Shown: positions 24,442-37,622 of the stretch, piece by piece
Numbering within the stretch: the stretch's first letter is position 1
How the letters are laid out: every line of letters starts with the position of its first letter
From: Parascedosporium putredinis
Lineage: Eukaryota > Ascomycota > Sordariomycetes > Microascales > Microascaceae
Assembly: GCA_949357655.1 (NCBI GenBank)
Contig: CASHTG010000015.1
Location: forward strand, 3,348,001-3,412,000
Direction of reading: 5' to 3'
DNA: 64,000 nt
Notes under the pieces: model-generated
What the model was told of the DNA's origin: nothing
What the model saw: only the letters and a program-made list of their open reading frames with translations
Databases searched by the model: none
Position numbers and translations under genes: made by a program

Positions 24442-27400
24442 GAGACGAGAAAGAAATGTAATCAAGTGCCATGAAGAGACGCCAGTCTTATCCAGGGAGG
24501 CTTAGGAGGTCGTCGAACGGGAAGAAGCGCGAGACCCTGGTCTATATCGGGCCAGCGAGACTGAGAGTAATGGGGCTCCCTGGGGGCGTAGGTATAAGTG
24601 TGGATGTGGTACGTGGGTGTAATGGAATGATCTAGAGGTGTGGTGATAATCCGTAAACGGCAATTTTGGCACTTGCATGGAAACTTGGTCCGTGATGATG
24701 AAGGGTTCCCCGCCGCGTGAGAGTCGTTTGATTGTATTTCCTTGACAAGAGCGAGTTTTGGAAAAGAAGAATCCTGGGGAAGGCGAGGTTCGGTGAACAA
24801 GGGAAAAACGAGGGCGGGAAAACCGAAAAGGGAGGAATTTGAAGAAGTGAAGACTGATAGTTCAAATCCGCAACGGTCTACTTGGAAAAGGCATGCCATT
24901 TAAGAGTGCGAGCTCACACGCCAGAGCGGGCAGGAACAGACGGCTAAGACTTCTGAGAGCCCACCGCCGCGACACTACGGCGGTATGAGCAAGGCTCACG
25001 GATGTTGTTGACAAGGTTGGACCTTCTGCTCACCTGGCCCTCGAGTTTGCGACACACCCCCTTGCCCCGCTACCCTCCACTCGACGGACAGTGGGCCGCT
25101 TGGGGGAGAGGGGGTCTGGAGTCCTCAACTCCACGCCCCCACACCCACAACCGCACACCCGCACAAACCGCACACCCCCACCTACCAAAATTGATCTGGA
25201 TCCATGGATGCTCCCCGTCTTTTTGTCTTCGAGGCATGGAGGATTGCTCAAGTTGTTGCGGCTGTATTAGTCTCTCTCTCGATGGGCCAGGCCCAACTGT
25301 TGATCCGCACCTTAACGCTTGGAGAAAGAGGGCGATGCCCCTGCCATTGGTTTTTCTTTACGTCCTAAAGAGGAAGTAGCGTTTTGATGCCGAGAAACCT
25401 GAGGCCGATCCTCACTTTCATGGAACCGGAAGGCAGTAGAGAATAGGGCAAAGCGGACTGAAAAAGAGGAGAGGAAAAAACTGGTGGAAAAAGGGACCCG
25501 AATAACGCCTCTTATTACGTATCTCCACAAGAGAGCTTGCCAAGCCTGCGGTTAAGGGGCGGTTCTGGCTTTCATCGCGGCCATGGCTAACCAAGTTGTG
25601 CATGACTTTGGAAAGACCACAAACAAGGATTGCACGGGTGTTGGACCGCGCTTTGCCACGCTGCATCCTAGTTTTCGTCAGCAAGTCGGCCTCAGTGCCT
25701 GGACGAAGCAGGTACGGCGCTGCAAGGGGAATGTTCTCATTCTCGAGCCAGACAGGGCTTCATGGGACCAATGCTTCCACTGAATCAGGGCTCGACCGAG
25801 GGATGAGAAAATCCCTGCTCCGTCCTTTCACCAGCCCGAAAGGCCGCCGAGGGGACGCACAGTCCACCCTCCTCCATCGATCCTACCCGCCGACCGAAGA
25901 ACAAAGACGGGCTACTTGAAGTTAACAAGTTGATGGATACAAGTGAATGATGTCTTCCCACTAGCACCCTAGCGGCAGATGCGATGTGAGCACTAGACAC
26001 AAAAGGGAGGGGACCCACGCTGAGGAAAGCTGCACGGTAAATCCTCAAGTTCCTGACCTGGTCCCGGAGGCACGTTTCTCTCCCTTTTGGGGTCACATAA
26101 TATCCACCGGCACTATCAGTCTTGGTTATTCAGCAATTGCGGGCGTGGTCGCCGACTGGAGCAGGCGAGGCAGGACAAGTTCCCCTGTATTACACGCTAC
26201 AAGGATCCTTTCTATTCTCTTTGACAGCAAGTAAAAGCGAAGCGAAACGAAGCAGAAAGATCAATCATGAGCAACATGGGTGGCCTATACTACATGACCC
26301 TTTGAAACATACCGCTAGCCACGGGGAGGCGGGAGGGGCTAGGCTGCTCGGTCAAGTGGCAAAAGTCGGGGCTTCTTGACCCTTATCCTGCCTCCGCTGG
26401 CTTGCCTTAGTTGCGGGAATTGGAGCTGGTGAGCGACCTAGACGCGGGCCGCCGGCTTGCCTGTCCAAACCTTGCCTCTCTCAAAGCCCCAAAGCCCCAA
26501 AGCCCCCACCCTCAAATGCTCGCCACACCAGCTTCACGCAAGAACCGGAATCTCGCAATCGTACATTTAGTGTCCAGAGAAGGGTGCACGAGAGCATTGT
26601 CGTGGGAGACTGCTAAAGTCTGCTCTGCCATGTTAAGTTCCCCTCCTGTGGGCCGCTCAGCCCCAGTCTCACCCACCCCAGACGGCCGACTTATAATACA
26701 TCCGTCCACTCAGCACCCCTAGGTATAGAACCCATCACATTGATCAGCCATTTATGATTTAGGGGTAGGCGTGATCAGCGACTCAGCACCCTTATTCCCT
26801 TGTGAGTGAAAGGGCCTAGAATAGCGCAAGTGATGACAGGGAGGATGGACAAGGCCACATGCGGAAGAAGCCAAAGTCCAAGCCGGCGCGGCAACAGTGA
26901 CGACGACTCAACATCCCATTGACATATGGGCAATCTACCGAGGTAGACAACAACATTTATGTGTCCCGCAGCGCCTTCAAGGTGTGGAAAAAGCCCTTGC
27001 AAATTTTGGAGGTGGGAGGGCAGCCCTCGGACCAAGGACTGATATCCGAGACAAAAACTAGATTTGGCGAGGTTTACGAGATACCTAGGTCTGCAGGAAA
27101 CCGTGTGCTCGAGCAGGGGCGTACCATCGAGCGGAATTTTTGGAAGCGCTGAGGAGAGCGGGCGCGCAGACTTTGAGTGGCTGGCCGACCTTACTCTTCG
27201 AGCTTAAGGGGTCTATCCAATACTATGTACTGGCGGTTGCGCACGGGGCCAGAGCACGGAGCATTCCAACGCATTCGGCTCCAACAACAGAAATCGGGAC
27301 ATTGAGTCTGTGGTCCCCGGAACAACAGTCTGAGCCCTCCACCTGCACCAATTTTTTTTTTTCCTTTTGCCCTTTTGCTCACTTCCTGACCCTTGCAGAG

Positions 27401-30400
27401 CTTCATCACTGGAATCGCGTGCCTCTCTGTTTGGGTAATTTCGTCGTCGATCTGCACTTAATGTTGGTAAGATATAGTTTATCTGATCTTTAAACGAGGT
27501 CTGAGAAGGTCATGGCCACAAAAACCCTCAGCCCTCGGGATGGTAAAACTAGACGTGGCGGGGGCAAAAGACTTGAAGTGGACAGGTCTCCAATGGATCC
27601 TTCCTTTTACTTTTATTTTTCCTAACTTTCCTTTCCCTATGTATGCTTGGTGTTAACAAGGAAGCCGTTCCTGACCTGCGAATCTCCTCGCTGACAACTT
27701 CGTCCGAGGGACCCTGATCCAACCGATGTTTTCTGACGGTTTCGTCTTCTGAGACATTGGGAAACCCTCCCAACTAAAGACGGTATTCATGGCAGATACC
27801 CATGCGGACGATCAATAGAGAAATCGGTGGATTTTCCGGTACTCCTTAATCACGAGGATCCATGGACAGTTTGAGGCCATGCTGATCAGGAACAAGAAGA
27901 AGAGGAAAAACGGGTGACGGTGAGGTTGTGCGCCTCACCTTGACGGTCAGGGAGGTCTCTGTGGATAGTAAGAGGCCGTCCTCATTTCCCCACCCCACCA
28001 GCTTGGAGCTAGCACTGCCAGCACGCTTGCGGCATTCTGCTAAGAACACTTTGGCTACCACGAGAAATGAAGAGCTCACCACTACGTCCTAGTTTCTGAG
28101 AATGTATCCATGGGGTCGTACTGCCTTTCTTTCCCTTTTGAAAATTACCTTTCTGACGTTCATCGGGCGTCGCCGCTAGGCTAGTGAATGGCCGTCGACC
28201 TCGGCAGCCATCCAATCGTATGTAGCCTCAAGATGCTCCCTACCGCTTCTAGGCCCGCTTGCCGGCCCTGGGTGCGTGAAGGCGATCATGTTTCTTCGCG
28301 CTGTCCATTCTAATACAAAAGAGATCCTATGTGATTCAATATGGGCGCGCTCTCTCCTTCTCACTCTATTGTCTAGCCTGTATTCTTATCTCCTAGGAAG
28401 GGGCAGTTGAAGGGACATAGGTTCACACTCCTCACCCCCAAACCTCCTTCCGTCGAAATGAAGAGGCCCAGAACCTTGCGAGCCTTCTTCGAGAGCACTC
28501 CCGCCTCAACGGTTATTTTACTCTTAGTTACTCCTTGGCGACCATACATCATGCCCTTCGCCCGTTTCCGCGATGAGACTAGGCAAGCTTTATCAGGAAT
28601 GAAAGATCCATCCATCAATTTTCGGGGTCCATTTGGCGAGGGCGCTAAGCAGCGTGTTTGTACCTGTATTAGTGCCATTCTCAAGTTCGCCCAAACGGAG
28701 AGGGGTATAATACCGCACGCCCTTCAGTGACGCAAATAGCCCATCAATCCCCTAATCCGTCCATTCGTCATTACTGGCACTCGCAGAATTTGTTTCACAA
28801 GCTACCTCCTCATTCAATTTCACACGCCTTGTACGAAGTATCACACTGTTCCGTTTTCAATTCGTGATATTCGTGGGTTCGGCACCTGGCAAGCGAGATG
28901 GGTTGCCACATCCGTCCTCTGAAGGATCTTGTCATGCGACTGCGACCTGATCATCTAGGTGAACACCCCCATCGCAACACCCTCCCCCTTTTTTTTTTTC
29001 GCTCTCCCACTCGTCTCTCTGTGTAAGTACACGCTTCCCCAAGGAGTGTATCTCGTGAAATGGTACTACGAGTATTACGCAGGCGCGGCAGTAGTGCCGG
29101 GTTCATGGGTTCAAGGTGCGTTGCATGAAAACGCCCACAATGATGCGCGCCATAATGGCGATATCTACGGAAAAGGGAATCGATGGGGGTCGCGTTGACC
29201 TGTCATCGACGAGTATTTGGGAGTTTTCCCCTACTGCCTCCGAATCCTCGTTCAGCGGTAACAGACTATTAGCGGAAATCGGGTCGTGTCCTGGCTTGCA
29301 ATCGCCCCCACGGAACGGAACGAAAGCATCAACTTCGGGCCTCTGGGACGGCAGAGGCTCGAGGCTAGTATAGAGTCCAGAAATCCGACCCACAACTCCA
29401 TTCATCCCCACGCCCGCCGAAGTAATACAAGTATTGGCCGTTTCTGCGATCGCTCGTTTTCGGGAGAGAAACCATTAATCCCCACTGTTATCAAATACCA
29501 AGGGTATAACGGTAAATGGTATAACGCCTGGTTGTAATATTAGCTATACCTCGTTTGCCCACGATTGCCCGCGTCACGCGGGATAGCCAAGCGCTTGCGA
29601 CCGGGACCCGGCCTCTGTAGGCTAAACCCTGGGCCAGGCTTCGAAGTTATTTCCGTACTCCAAGAAAATGGCCTTGGAAGAAGAAGCAGGAGAGGGTAAA
29701 GAGGAGGTACAACAAGAAAGGAGCGGCTTGAAAGGAGCTCCAGAACTCGCCTCAGACAATCAACCAAAAACAAAGAAGACGAAACGACTTGCTAATACGT
29801 GTATGCCGTCACAAACATTACCTCTTTTCCTTTTCTCCCTCTCTCTCTCTTGGTTGGTTAGGTGGGCCACGACTTACCATGGTAACACTTGTATGTGTTG
29901 TTACCCATGACGCGAGTGTACGATCCCGAGTCACTTGCCCAAGAACCGGCAATTTCGGGAGAGAGAGTCCAGGCAATCGCCAACACTTCTGGAGGTCTTC
30001 TATCCAGAAGAGGGGGATGCAGACTCCGATCAAACTGGCTACCTGCAGCATTCTTGGAGGAAATCACCACTTCAAGCCTACCACTCCCGTCGATCGATGG
30101 CTCCTTGGAAGATGCACTATGGCGGAATATGCTCCCACATAATGATCATGTCTGGAGAGTGAAATCTTGGTTAGGTGGGGTCTGCTCGTCCAGCTTTGGG
30201 ATCAGCGCCTGCGAAACCAAGGCCGGGCTTTACGGGGGCTCAATGGAGCGTTCCCGGTACAAGGAGACCGTCTGAATCTCCGTGTGGCCTGGCCTCGTCA
30301 AGAGGGGAAAACGGGGAATCGGGAGAAAGAGTGAACAAAAAGTTGTGGAGTTCAGACCTTGGTGGGTCTCCGCTGCCCATTGATGCCGCCACGGTAGGTG

Positions 30401-30743
30401 TGAATCTAGGGGCAACCACTGAACCAGCGCAGGCTGGATCTGGTGTAGCCTGCAAGCCCTCGACGCAGGACATGATTCCATACATGAGAGATCAAATTGA
30501 TACGACGTCCCCACGTTCCCTCTCTCTCTCAAGATCTCCATCATAACTTGGGGTCTACTGCCGGAACCAACCTCGTCCCTCGAGGATTCTAATCCATAAG
30601 ACGAAATGCGGTTTCACGTTCTCCGGATGTGGTCAGGCCCCTCCCGAGTCCCGCCGGCCCTCTCTACCGTCTAATCGCCGCCCAACCACCTCAGGGAATA
30701 CTGCGAGGGAGACGTTTCAATGAATGTAGAGAGCATTTGGAGA

Positions 30744-30768
30744 TATAAATAAAACCCACCTGGGTTTT
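30744..30768. repeat. TATAAATA followed by an 8-bp-arm palindrome
   Basis: TATAAATA (30744-30751) runs straight into AAAACCCA-CC-TGGGTTTT (30751-30768), an exact inverted repeat with a 2-nt spacer. No convincing gene follows on either strand. Confidence 0.7.
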
Positions 30769-31544
30769 CCGTAGTGGTATCTGCAGCCGTCCTCCCAACA
30801 GCCCACGGGCTCGTTGGCGAATCTGGGGAGCTTAACCGACGGCTCGCCTCTATTGTCGGGGCTTGCTTTAAAATGAAAACCGAACCTAGAGGGCAACAAT
30901 CTCAGGTTGCAACTCGCGCAAGGCAAGGCGGACTCGGCAATTGCTCTCAGATCCCAAATTTTCGAACGGGAGCCCCCCTCTCTGGGCTTCACAACGTTTT
31001 GCAATTTCCGGGGCCTCTCTCACGAAGCTGAAAGAGAGCATCGTCGTAACCCAGGGCTCAGGGCTCAGATTATTAATGATGACTGGTCACCGTTGGGCAT
31101 CATGACCTCAAACATGGAAGACATATTCATTCAGTGGTCAACAGGAGCACCTTCTTCATTTGATCTAGGGCAGCCTCCAATTGTGGTCCTTCCCTGTCAG
31201 GCATGGTGAGGCACGGTACAGACTCAACCGCTAGGACTGGAAAGACCAACCACGAGGGGTGACATAAGCTAGGGCGACAAACTCTGACTGCACAACCGCC
31301 TGACCTTGTTCGAGGTGAGCGTTTGGTCTCGGGAGCGTTCATCGACTGGCGACATCCTCCTCTGCTGGGAGTCCGAAAATCTTGGTTTCGAATTGTGATC
31401 AGTCTCATTGGGGGCGGTTAAACGGTGCAAGGAGCATGACGCCAGCCCCCAACAGAGATGCACCAGCCATCACATCGCACCCCTCCCCTCCCCACACTAG
31501 CGATAGCAACGAGTTGCATTGCATCTCCTGGTGTTGATGATGTC

Positions 31545-31562
31545 AAAAAAAAAAAAAAAAAA
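31545..31562. repeat. Homopolymer of 18 A
   Basis: An uninterrupted A run followed by further A-rich sequence. It could be a retroposed poly(A) tail, but there is no recognisable element body beside it. Confidence 0.9.
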
Positions 31563-34500
31563 GAACAAAAAAGAAAAAGGATTTGTTGATGGACGCCTCA
31601 CACGCAAGCCAGTACTAGACAATTTCTTTTTTAACTAGTGACGCTAAGCCCATTCGTTGCAGTTCGTATCGAGTCCTATGGTCTACACGCTATGGAAGAG
31701 CTGCTTCAGAGGCAAATTTTCCCTCCCCTCGCATGAGTAATGCTAGTCGCGAAGGTGGAACCGAGAGCAGAGAGACGACAGAAGGAACTCGAGGCAGTGG
31801 GGGCCTACTCCTGCTGCAAATTCCTGGTTGCTCGCTATAAGACCTGATAGCCTGGGAAAGAATGCAGAACGTGAAGCATGGCGCCGGGCAAGAAACCGTT
31901 TCTGTTTGAAGCCGAGGCCAGGCGAACCAGCATTGGCCTGTGACCCCAGACTTTTTGATGAACCTCTGCCCCGTGCAGAGCTCAAGAAACGAGCCAGACT
32001 CGCAGGTTTAGGCCACTTGTGAATTAAAGAGGCCGAACTGGTCAAGGCTGTAAGTGCCCCGTTTCGGAGATGAGCCCGCCATTTTATAGACCAAATTGGA
32101 ACAGCTGGCTGCTTTTTCTGGCTTGCGGAGCTTGCCTTGCCTAGTTTGGCCGATCTGCCAGGGGGCTATGTAATCCACCAGCATTCGGCGAATTTGCCGA
32201 ATGCCACGCTTGTGTCAAATCAGAACACTGGAGCTATTAACTTCCCTCCCTCTTCACTTTGTGAAGTTTCGTTCACTCAATGAGGAGCCTCTTCCCACCC
32301 CGAATACGACGCGTGATACGACTCTGGATTGCCCCTAGTGTGATCCCGCGATGACCTGGGCGGCTTGGAGGCAGATACCTTCTTCTGCTATCTTGGGAAC
32401 GGACTAGGGTAAAATAGAGAAAGAAGGACGAGAAAATGACAAAAGGTCGCCACCTCGAATGGGAACCCGAGATGACAAGCTTAGACGAATCAGTAAACTA
32501 ATACACGTAGCGTGGCAGTGGTGGCGGCGCAAGATGCGTTGCAGGTTTGATTTCAGAGACCTTCACACATCCTCCTTGTTCGCAAGTCACATGTGTAAGG
32601 TTGGCTGGTGATTCTCAAAGCATTCGCATGCCCGAGAATTGACAATCGGCGCCGAACTATGAACAATTCTCAAGGTATTCCACAGGGTCGATTAGTTACC
32701 CACGACCGGTGGGCAACCTTCCCACGCATCATTCATGTTTCGTGGACAAACTTGGAAGCTCTGAGCGGCGTTGGCGGTCATCGATGATTCATTTCATCTA
32801 CACGCATGTCTATCTCTGCCAGTCTTGACTCTGTTCGGGGAGGACTTCACTTGCTCAACACGGACGCAACTCCTTGACAGGGAACTGGAGCTCCTCTTGT
32901 TGCAGGACCATATTCCGGATCTTCCGTCATGTGCCGGATAGAGAGAGGGAAGCAGGAAGATCGGCAACAGCCATCGTGTTGCACGAATGGGTTCGATTCT
33001 CACAATGGACTCTGCGTCGAACTGAATTCGGCAACTCGTCTGAGCGGTGTGGGGCAGGCTCCCATGTCACAGCTTTGGAAGAAAACAACTTGAGCAGTGA
33101 CTCTCTCACGGATGCATCAACTGATCAACCTGGCTGTCCACAATGTTCAGGCCTGGAATCCGGAATTTGTCGGGCTCGACTTGGCGGGAGGAACCATCAA
33201 GTGGAGGCAAACCCCACTTTGTGCACCAAGTGCCAAGTGCCTTTTCTCTACACGTACTTTCTTTTCGCACAGCAAGCGATGGGCTCAAGCAAGCCGAGAA
33301 AGGGGAATCCGCCCTTAGAACGACCGACATATTGATCCATCAATCAATAACTATGTTTGTTTCATGGATCTGAGAGCCCCTGCCCTATCTTTGTTCAACA
33401 CTCTCTCCACCATCCCCCAGGCGAATCTGCCTGCAACCGCAGCTGCAGCTGCACCCTGCACCCGACCCTGCTCAAGAACAGAACAATGACGAACAAAGCA
33501 CCAAGCAACGGAAAACTAATTAGAGCGTGGGCTCCAAGCCATTCCGTTGTGTTTCACTTTTCAACTCTTCACCTCGATACCCTGGCGCCCGCCATGTGAT
33601 GAGCGTGGGTGCTCCTGCAGCCCGCATCTGCACGCTTGATCGGAAATGGGATAGCTCAGGACGCTTGGAAGGGTTCTCGAACGTCAAACTTCGGCGCGAC
33701 AAGTAGTGCCGTAGACGAGGTTACAGTTGTATCCAATGCAGTCTTTGACCCTGCTTGGCCTCACCATGCCATGTTCTTGCCCTGCCCTTCTGCAAAGCGA
33801 GCGCAGGGCCCACTTCTTGCAGGCATGCATGCATACAGCGGTCATCATCAGAGCAAAATTTTGAGGAGGAGGCCAAGGAGCCTTGGGGATCCGGGCACTC
33901 GCTGCACCTTCACAGACATTTCAGATTTGCTAGTCTGAAGATGATGCGGTTGATGGCCACCAGCGTCACCGAGGCTGCAACGCAACACTGCATGCTAACC
34001 CATCATCACAACTTGCCTTCACTCCTGCATCTGCCGGTGGGACCCCTATTCCTGTTCATCACCGAAGTCATGTCGTGGTATCGTGTGATTAAAACTAAAA
34101 CATTGGATGGGCTTCACTGGGAGAAGCGCTCATCGCCGTGGGAGAGACCTAATCCCATCCCTTCTCAAATTGCTTCTGCCTTCAGGCTCGCCTTGTTCCG
34201 AGTTGAACCGAACTTTGAAGCCATGCCAACAACTGTTTTCTTAGCCCGGAAGTTACCGTTACTGAAACCCCCTCTCAAGACAAAAAAATCTCCCATCTTC
34301 CTGATGACCGCGCGGCCATGCATGTTCTCCAAGGCTCACTCGGGTTTAATGGCAACTAGTGGTGAGATGACGAAAGTGCTCACCCTCACAAGCTGCCGCC
34401 TTGGCGGATGGCTGCTCCACACCGAATGCACGGAGTTGACATAACCAAAAGCGAAATGAAGGTGAGAAAAAAAAAAAGAATGCGACCTTGTTAGACCCTC

Positions 34501-36952
34501 CTCCTAATAGGGTTGCGTCTCTTCTGGTGACCTTTTTCTATTCTTTCTTTGTGGGAGGTTGCAAGGGGGTAGCTTTGGGGACTGTTTCAAATCCTTTCAT
34601 GGTTTATCTTTCTTTGAAGTCTCTCCCCTGGTCTTTGCCATGCATCTATTTTTCTTTTTGCGCTTCAATCATTTATAGCTAGACACCCTGTCTTTCTCTG
34701 CGCTATTTCTTGTTCAAGATTGTTGCCCATACGAAGATGGAAGATCTCGGAGCGGTGAAAGCAGGTGGTGAGGGACGGGCAGATGGATGGACCGCTTCTC
34801 CGGGAGTTGAGGTCGGGCTTAGGCCATGATCGAGCTATGATTGCATGACCGCGGACAGATCGAGCCACTTCTGGCGGTCTTGATACGACCTTGAGTCCTC
34901 GCAGGATTGCCCGTTTGACGAGAGCCGACCCGGTTGCCATCGTCGTCGGTAATAGCGTCTTCTGTCTTTTGGCGTTTTATTCTCGTAACTCGTTCTATTT
35001 ATTTTTTTCTTCCCCTGGTGGGGCCGGGAGGGGGCGGAGAGAAGCCGCACGCCATGTCGGAGCTGATCCAAGACCCAATGCCCCGACGGAAAGCTATGCG
35101 TACCTGATGATACCAAGGCAACGCACGAGGCAAGGAAGGATTGCAAGCCGAGGGGAAAACCCCTCTCTGTCTCTCCGATTCTTCAAAACTACGCTAGATC
35201 CTTCATTCTGACATGGACTAATCCTTTTGAAGGCGTAGCAAGGCTATGCTTGATAAATATTTGATTTCCCTTCATGTATTGATCGAGAAGCAAGGGGAGG
35301 ATGTCGGGTGGAACATAATGGCGTTCAGTACCGGATTGCGCCTTATCTCCTGACCTCAACCCTCTCTGTCTTTTCTTCATGCCAATTTTTTTTTCCCTTT
35401 CACGAACATAACAGGTGAAAGAGGGGACAAGGGAGTGCAACGGGGGTCGCTTTCATCAATGTCAGGGCTAGGTCTGAGGGCCCGGCTCCCGGGTATGCGA
35501 ACAAGGGTTCGCGGAAGAGGCCTAGACAGCCCGGTTTCCTTGACCCCAGAGAGAATTTATTCCGGGACGAGGAGACCGCCGGAAGCACGCCCTCGTCGTC
35601 CGATCACCTCAGCCCGGAGCCAGAGGGGCCAGGCAAGTTCCCCTCTAGTGTCCGTGGCACACTTATCGCTGGCCAGTCTTGCAGGGTCTTGCTTCTTCCC
35701 GGCCTTGCGGGCCTTTACAGGTGAAGAAAATGGCTCGCGGCTGCAACATGGCGACCAACCAAGGCGGAGCCGTTTGACAGCCCACCTCGAAGCAGCCCAT
35801 CGCCGGCACTCATGGCAACGGAGTCGTGGCCCTAGGCTCCCAAAATTTTCTTCTTCCTTGGTCTCATACGCGGCAAAACGCGTCTCCTGGCTCTTGTTGA
35901 ATTTGACTAGGCACGCCATAGCTCAAGAAGCGGTATTTCTCCGAAATGACGTGCAGACCCTGCAAGGGACCAGAACGGAGCCTCAGACCGGGTATCTTCC
36001 TCCATTCGATGTTCTTGAAGTGGCTTGATGTGGGTGAGGTTAGCCCCACCATCTATCCTTCATATCTATTTTCCAAATTGATATGTAATTTTTCATGTTT
36101 TCTTCCGCTTCCCGCTGTTCACGAATCAGGAGATTCGCATGCGCGGGAGGATGGGTTTTCTCCTAGTGGGAAGGCTTTAGGAGGGGCGGGTGGCATGGCT
36201 TTTACTTTTGTTTTGTACGAGGTAGTAATAACCACACGAACTTGAGCACTTGAGCAACGTCAAATGGCGATTCGAGCTATGGGCGTGTAGACCCTCACGT
36301 ACGTCACCGACACCTCTGTTCTCTCCCCGGCTTTTGGAGAGGGGGTGGGGAGTGGGTATGCGGTGACAAAGGCCGAAATTGCACGGGGACCTTGGGGGCT
36401 CGTTCCTGCCTCCTTGTATGGCAAGAGGGACGAGCCGGGAGAGCCGCAAGGCACCCGACCCTATGCAGAAGAAGAAAAAAGGCATATGCCTCGTCCCAAT
36501 AGCCCGCTGATCAATAACGAAGGAAAACGGAGGGGAAGGTAGTTGGCAACGTATCGGACAGTGCTATGTTTCCGGACCTTCGAGGTCAAGAACACCAGGT
36601 CAGACACTTGTCTCATTTTCATCCAACTTGATCGAGGGTCGCCTTCCCGCGGCCAGGTGGGGAGCACTGATGATGCAATCTTGGTGCACCAAAGGGGCCG
36701 TGCTCGCAAGCGGCACGAGGCAGAAGTTGTTTTCTCTTCTATTCAGGTTAGACTACGGGGTGTGGGAGAGTCTTCAAGAGGTTGCAAACACGACCGTGCC
36801 TTGTTCACTCATGATATTACTAGAGAGCCGAATGGCTTGGGCAAAGGGAAGGGGGAGGGGACCGGACGAAGATAGAAGGAGGACAAAGTGGTGCGGACTT
36901 TTCACCACGCCAGTATCGGCCTTCCAGTGGCTACCGCACTCTATACTTGGGG

Positions 36953-37018
36953 AAGTGTGTGTGTCTGTGTGTGTGTGTGTGTGTGTATGTGTGTGTGTGT
37001 ATGTGTGTGTGTCTGTGA
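36953..37018. repeat. TG dinucleotide microsatellite
   Basis: About 30 units of TG/GT interrupted by single C and A substitutions (GTCTG, GTATG). It produces artificial Cys/Val or Thr/His open frames on the two strands, none of which is a gene. Confidence 0.95.
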
Positions 37019-37622
37019 GCACGCGCGCCATGGCCGTGCGGGAGAGTCGTTGCCCAGACTCGGTGAGGCAGAGACGTTTGCGGGCCTTTGCAGAGACACA
37101 CTTTTGCAAGATTTGGGAGGCAAGGCGAGGCGAGATGAGGGCGTCAAGGTCAGTGCCCTTTGAGAAGAGGCGTGCGTCAGATCATCATATTTAGGGGATG
37201 GCTATAAATTAAATACATTTGGCTAGATACAGTATGGTCCATAATTATTAGAAGGGCGGTCCCGTGAAGGTCGGCCAAACACCGCACGGCATCCCGCCCT
37301 AAGTCACGCCAGAACCCGGACGGACGAACCTAGCGGAGGGGACCGTGTGCGCGTGCCCTCGCCGGGTAGGGTAATAGAGTTCGTCCCAAGAGGGGAAGAA
37401 GAATCGAGCGAGAAAGGTAGGGTGGTGAAATGAGGCAAAGTACGCAATCCTTGGGAACATCTCTTGTTCTCTCCTTTTGGTTTTCCCCCTCTTTTGCGCC
37501 AACTAGTGCACGTTTCTCCCCTTCCATGTCTCCGGCGAGACAGCGGCGTAGAGAAGACGAGGGGGTGCATGGCCGCAAAGACGGTGTCGGCCATGTCATA
37601 CGGTGAAGGGATGTGATGGCCA

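Larger units (their letters stand above)
24442..37622. other. Gene-poor tract, right part
   Basis: About 13 kb without a gene I can defend. Open frames up to 229 codons (33755-34444, plus) have mixed codon use and no recognisable motifs. Visible items are C/A-rich sequence near 25130-25190, three AAAGCCCC units near 26483-26507, an 18-base A run at 31545, a TATAAATA element at 30744 directly before a palindrome, and a TG microsatellite near 36953-37018. The last part is the downstream region of the CFEM gene. Confidence 0.5.

Noticed and set aside
24462..24899. 145-codon minus-strand frame containing PCKCQNCRLRI
   Set aside because: The cysteine cluster is suggestive, but the rest is low-information C/T-rich translation and another frame is equally open. 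It is probably the distal promoter of the small gene at 24072.
32985..33005. GGTTCGATTCTC, similar to a tRNA B box
   Set aside because: There is no A box or foldable acceptor and anticodon stems at the right distance on either strand.
33755..34444. 229-codon plus-strand frame in the gene desert
   Set aside because: Codon use is mixed, there are no recognisable motifs and no promoter features. A frame of this length can arise by chance in 64 kb; transcript data could revive it.
36774..37194. Frames encoding runs of Cys/Val or Thr/His
   Set aside because: They are translations of the TG microsatellite.
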